A DNA stretch of 39,397 nucleotides from Syntrophaceae bacterium (GTDB taxonomy: Bacteria; Desulfobacterota; Desulfomonilia; Desulfomonilales; Desulfomonilaceae): positions 1 to 39,397 of the forward strand of contig JARLHM010000233.1 in NCBI GenBank assembly GCA_031292235.1. Direction: 5' to 3'. Position 1 is the first letter of the stretch; the number at the start of each line of letters is the position of its first letter. Below are positions 36,813 through 39,397 of this stretch, one piece after another. The notes beneath the pieces were generated by a model, which did not search any database, was not told the origin of the DNA, and saw nothing but the letters and a program-made list of their open reading frames with translations. The position numbers and the translations under genes are program-made.

Positions 36813-37793
36813 ATGGCTGACTTTAACGCGGCTGGAGAGAGTAAAGTGTTCTGGGTAGATGCCCATCCTATGGCGTTTGACAACAACGTCACCCACAAGC
36901 TTATCAAACTTATGAGAGAATCCGGCGCTACAAAAGGCCTGAGCGAAGGAATGGAAGCCGCATTGAAGGTCAATACCTCCGAGGACGGATACACGTATGG
37001 TCTCCGACCGGTGTTTGTACGACTGGTGGCTGAAGAAATTGGCCTTGTAACGAAAAATCATCCTGCTATTTGCGATGGTATTAAGTTGGTTGATTACTGG
37101 CGTGAAGCCAAGGGTAACGTCTTCCTGAAAACCGCTTATGCGGGAGGCTACTCAAACGATACTCTTGGCGGCAACTTCGTCATCAATGGTGGATTCAGCG
37201 GCGACGAAGGCAATCTTTATCAAATCGATTGTGATGACAATATCCTTGGAGGAGTAAAAGTCGGGACAGCAATTTGTAGGAGTGACGCTCTGTGGGTCCT
37301 CTCCCATGTGACCGCACACCCTTTGTTCGGTTTAAACGGGGCCCTTTTAAATGGCGGGTTTGAGTGTCTGGTCTGTAGTGAAAGGACTCGAGTCCTTCGC
37401 GGGCTGGATCCGTATCCGTTTAACGGTAACAGAACCTCAGTTCAAGATCTTGAAGGGTTTTGCCGTCGTGCCCTGGAAGGCCACGTGGGGGTTAGAAAAT
37501 CGGTTGGCGGACGGGTCTTTTATGTCAATTATATTTGGGATGTAACCCTTCAACCCGACTATTTCCCATTTAGTGAAGCACCCTTTGTAGAAAATTTGGG
37601 ATTTCTGGCCTCGAGTGACGCTGTGGCTCTCGACGCAGCCACGTACGCTTTATTGCAAGAAAGGCTTAATCCGAACGGCGGTGAGAGAAACTTCATTCAC
37701 GAGCAAACAAATGTGGAATTTGTAGATGTATTGAGACAAGCTGAGGCGCTCGGATTGGGCTCCTTAAATTATAAACTGAAACACGTTTTATGA
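36813..37793 (+). CDS. DUF362-like protein
   Basis: ICDGIKLVDYWREAKGNVFLKTAYAGGY...; SDALWVLSHVTAHPLFGLNGALLNGG; shares architecture and cluster with upstream DUF362 proteins. Confidence 0.65.
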   Translation: MADFNAAGESKVFWVDAHPMAFDNNVTHKLIKLMRESGATKGLSEGMEAALKVNTSEDGYTYGLRPVFVRLVAEEIGLVTKNHPAICDGIKLVDYWREAKGNVFLKTAYAGGYSNDTLGGNFVINGGFSGDEGNLYQIDCDDNILGGVKVGTAICRSDALWVLSHVTAHPLFGLNGALLNGGFECLVCSERTRVLRGLDPYPFNGNRTSVQDLEGFCRRALEGHVGVRKSVGGRVFYVNYIWDVTLQPDYFPFSEAPFVENLGFLASSDAVALDAATYALLQERLNPNGGERNFIHEQTNVEFVDVLRQAEALGLGSLNYKLKHVL

Positions 37794-38815
37794 TCGCTGG
37801 CGTAAGCCTCTCGGAGGAACAAATGGAATTGACGCGTAATGAGTTTGCGGAACGCCAAAAGGCGCAGCTTGTTCAGGAAGGAGCCATTTTCGAAGCGCTA
37901 AAGTACATCAAATATAAAATCGCCATCCTCTCTGGCAAGGGAGGAGTAGGTAAGACGGCTGCAACCGTTAATCTAGCGGCTGCATTGCAAAGTTCGGGCC
38001 AGCGCGTGGGCATATTTGACGCCGACCTTCATGGCCCAAGTGTTCCCAAGATGCTGGGCATCAAGAAAGAAGCCAAACTCGATGGCGCATTCTGGCTTGA
38101 ACCGGTTGTAACCGACTTTGGAATTAAGGCCCTGTCAGTTGCGCTATTTTGGCCGGGTGACATGACCCCTGTGATGTGGAGGGGCCAGGCAAAGAGTAGA
38201 ACGATCCGTCAACTCTTGTCAGCGGCAAAATGGGGGGGACTGGACTATCTTTTGGTAGATCTTCCTCCGGGAACCGGTGACGAGCCCATAGCAATCCTAA
38301 AATCTATTCCGGATCTTGATGGGGTGATAATTGTAACCACACCGCAAGAAGTTTCCGCAATGGTTTGTTCCAAAGCCATAAACGCCGCTGTAACACTTGG
38401 GGCGAACGTATTGGGCCTAATCGAAAACATGAGTTGCTATGTTTGCCGAACATGTGGTGATGTCGAGTATCTTTTTGGCAGAGACAAGGGCAAAGAACTG
38501 GCTAAGATGATGGAGATTCCTTTTCTGGGGTCTATTCCGATTGACCCACTGTTCTCAGAGGCAGCCGACACGGGCGTTCCGATAGTCAACCTTTATCCGG
38601 AAAGCATAACTGCGAGAGCCTTCAGTCAAATCGCCCACAAACTCAACAGCGAATTACCTCCTAAAGATGTACCTGACGCTCCATTCTCGGAAAGCTCCCC
38701 ATGCCCCGGATCAGGTGTGCATCACCACCATCATGATCATCAGCATGATATTCATCACCACGATTGCGAAAAATCAGGATGCGGACATGAACATGATCTG
38801 CATGTCCAAAAATAG
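37790..38815 (+). CDS. Mrp/NBP35-family ATP-binding protein with His-rich C-terminal tail
   Basis: IAILSGKGGVGKTAATVNLAAAL; FDADLHGPSVPKMLG; LLVDLPPGTGDEP; tail HHHHHDHQHDIHHHDCEKSGCGHEHDLH. Confidence 0.95.
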   Translation: MIAGVSLSEEQMELTRNEFAERQKAQLVQEGAIFEALKYIKYKIAILSGKGGVGKTAATVNLAAALQSSGQRVGIFDADLHGPSVPKMLGIKKEAKLDGAFWLEPVVTDFGIKALSVALFWPGDMTPVMWRGQAKSRTIRQLLSAAKWGGLDYLLVDLPPGTGDEPIAILKSIPDLDGVIIVTTPQEVSAMVCSKAINAAVTLGANVLGLIENMSCYVCRTCGDVEYLFGRDKGKELAKMMEIPFLGSIPIDPLFSEAADTGVPIVNLYPESITARAFSQIAHKLNSELPPKDVPDAPFSESSPCPGSGVHHHHHDHQHDIHHHDCEKSGCGHEHDLHVQK

Positions 38816-38876
38816 AAAGCACAGCTTTTTGTCCATGTAATTTTGGATACAAAAAACGATCAAAGGAGAAACAAAA

Positions 38877-39203
38877 GTGAGCGAACAGAAGATGGGCACA
38901 CAACATGCCAGGGAAATTTGTAGGATATTTAGGGAACTAGCTGAGAAAACGGGGTTTCCTGAAGTAAAGGAGAAGTTGTTGTTCCTAGCTAGCGATTTGG
39001 AGCCCATAGCGACGAAGATATATTTTAAGACACAGAAGGGAACGGAAGACATGGAGAGGCTGTCAATGGAAGCTGCTCTTCTCGAGGAAAAATTAACGGC
39101 CTGCGAGTTGGGCGAAGACGCTAAAGTCGTCTGTGATCCGTTTCTTGATCAGCTTCAAAAAGTCATGCACCATGCCAAAACACTGAAAGTTAGAATGACC
39201 TAA
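38877..39203 (+). CDS. Hypothetical protein (108 aa, predicted helical)
   Basis: ORF with upstream AAAGGAGAAAC RBS, GTG start, same direction as mrp. Confidence 0.65.
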   Translation: MSEQKMGTQHAREICRIFRELAEKTGFPEVKEKLLFLASDLEPIATKIYFKTQKGTEDMERLSMEAALLEEKLTACELGEDAKVVCDPFLDQLQKVMHHAKTLKVRMT

Positions 39204-39213
39204 GGAGTTCTTT

Positions 39214-39397
39214 ATGGACTTGACTCAGTCGGATCGCCAGATGATAGCGGACGTCACCCGTATGGGAATCCGCACCGCGGTGCTCCTAAGAGGAGTGATG
39301 CTCCAAAAAGTTGATGGTGAAACCCTGAAATGGGGACTCAGCGAACTTGCTGTATCAGACCTAATGAACAAGTATTTTCCATTTCTTGTGGACAAAA
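39214..39397 (+). CDS. Hypothetical protein, 3' end outside window
   Basis: TAAGGAG RBS then ATG; open frame to window end MDLTQSDRQMIADVTRMGIRTAVLLRG... Confidence 0.65.
   Translation, partial: MDLTQSDRQMIADVTRMGIRTAVLLRGVMLQKVDGETLKWGLSELAVSDLMNKYFPFLVDK

Noticed and set aside
38710-38770. His-codon rich stretch as a possible CRISPR or tandem DNA repeat
   Set aside because: Irregular cat/cac codon run within the mrp reading frame; no repeat-spacer structure.

Overview
The window looks like a bacterial (deltaproteobacterial-type) region specialised for anaerobic alcohol/aldehyde redox chemistry. Left to right it contains: (i) a MobA-like/HD fusion and a histidine phosphatase; (ii) an AmiS/UreI-like membrane protein and a truncated CobW-like GTPase remnant; (iii) an operon-like set of iron-containing alcohol dehydrogenase, PAS histidine kinase and sigma-54 response regulator; (iv) a mycofactocin locus: mycofactocin-type SDR, a 43-aa MftA precursor missing from the ORF track (9193-9324), MftB, MftC, MftF, then LarB and LarC (nickel-pincer cofactor), with no mftD/mftE in the window; (v) a FIST sensor and hybrid histidine kinase; (vi) a ~13.5 kb minus-strand electron-transfer operon: molybdopterin oxidoreductase, cytochrome b5/ferredoxin fusion, HdrC, HdrB, HdrA with an embedded GltD-like domain, MvhD-like, hydrogenase small subunit-like, hydrogenase large subunit-like lacking the NiFe cysteines, ferredoxin, tungsten AOR-family enzyme, DUF4242 and ABM proteins; (vii) a divergent amidohydrolase, three DUF362-type proteins, and an Mrp/NBP35 ATPase with a His-rich tail. 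Candidate sigma-54 (-24/-12) promoters were found by eye before the mycofactocin SDR and, divergently, before the redox operon and the amidohydrolase. The best candidate for a new system is a mycofactocin (possibly nickel-pincer assisted) alcohol oxidation module paired with a Bam-like AOR/Hdr/Mvh/MopB complex in which the hydrogenase and formate-dehydrogenase-like catalytic centres look degenerate. All family assignments come from reading motifs; no database search was run.
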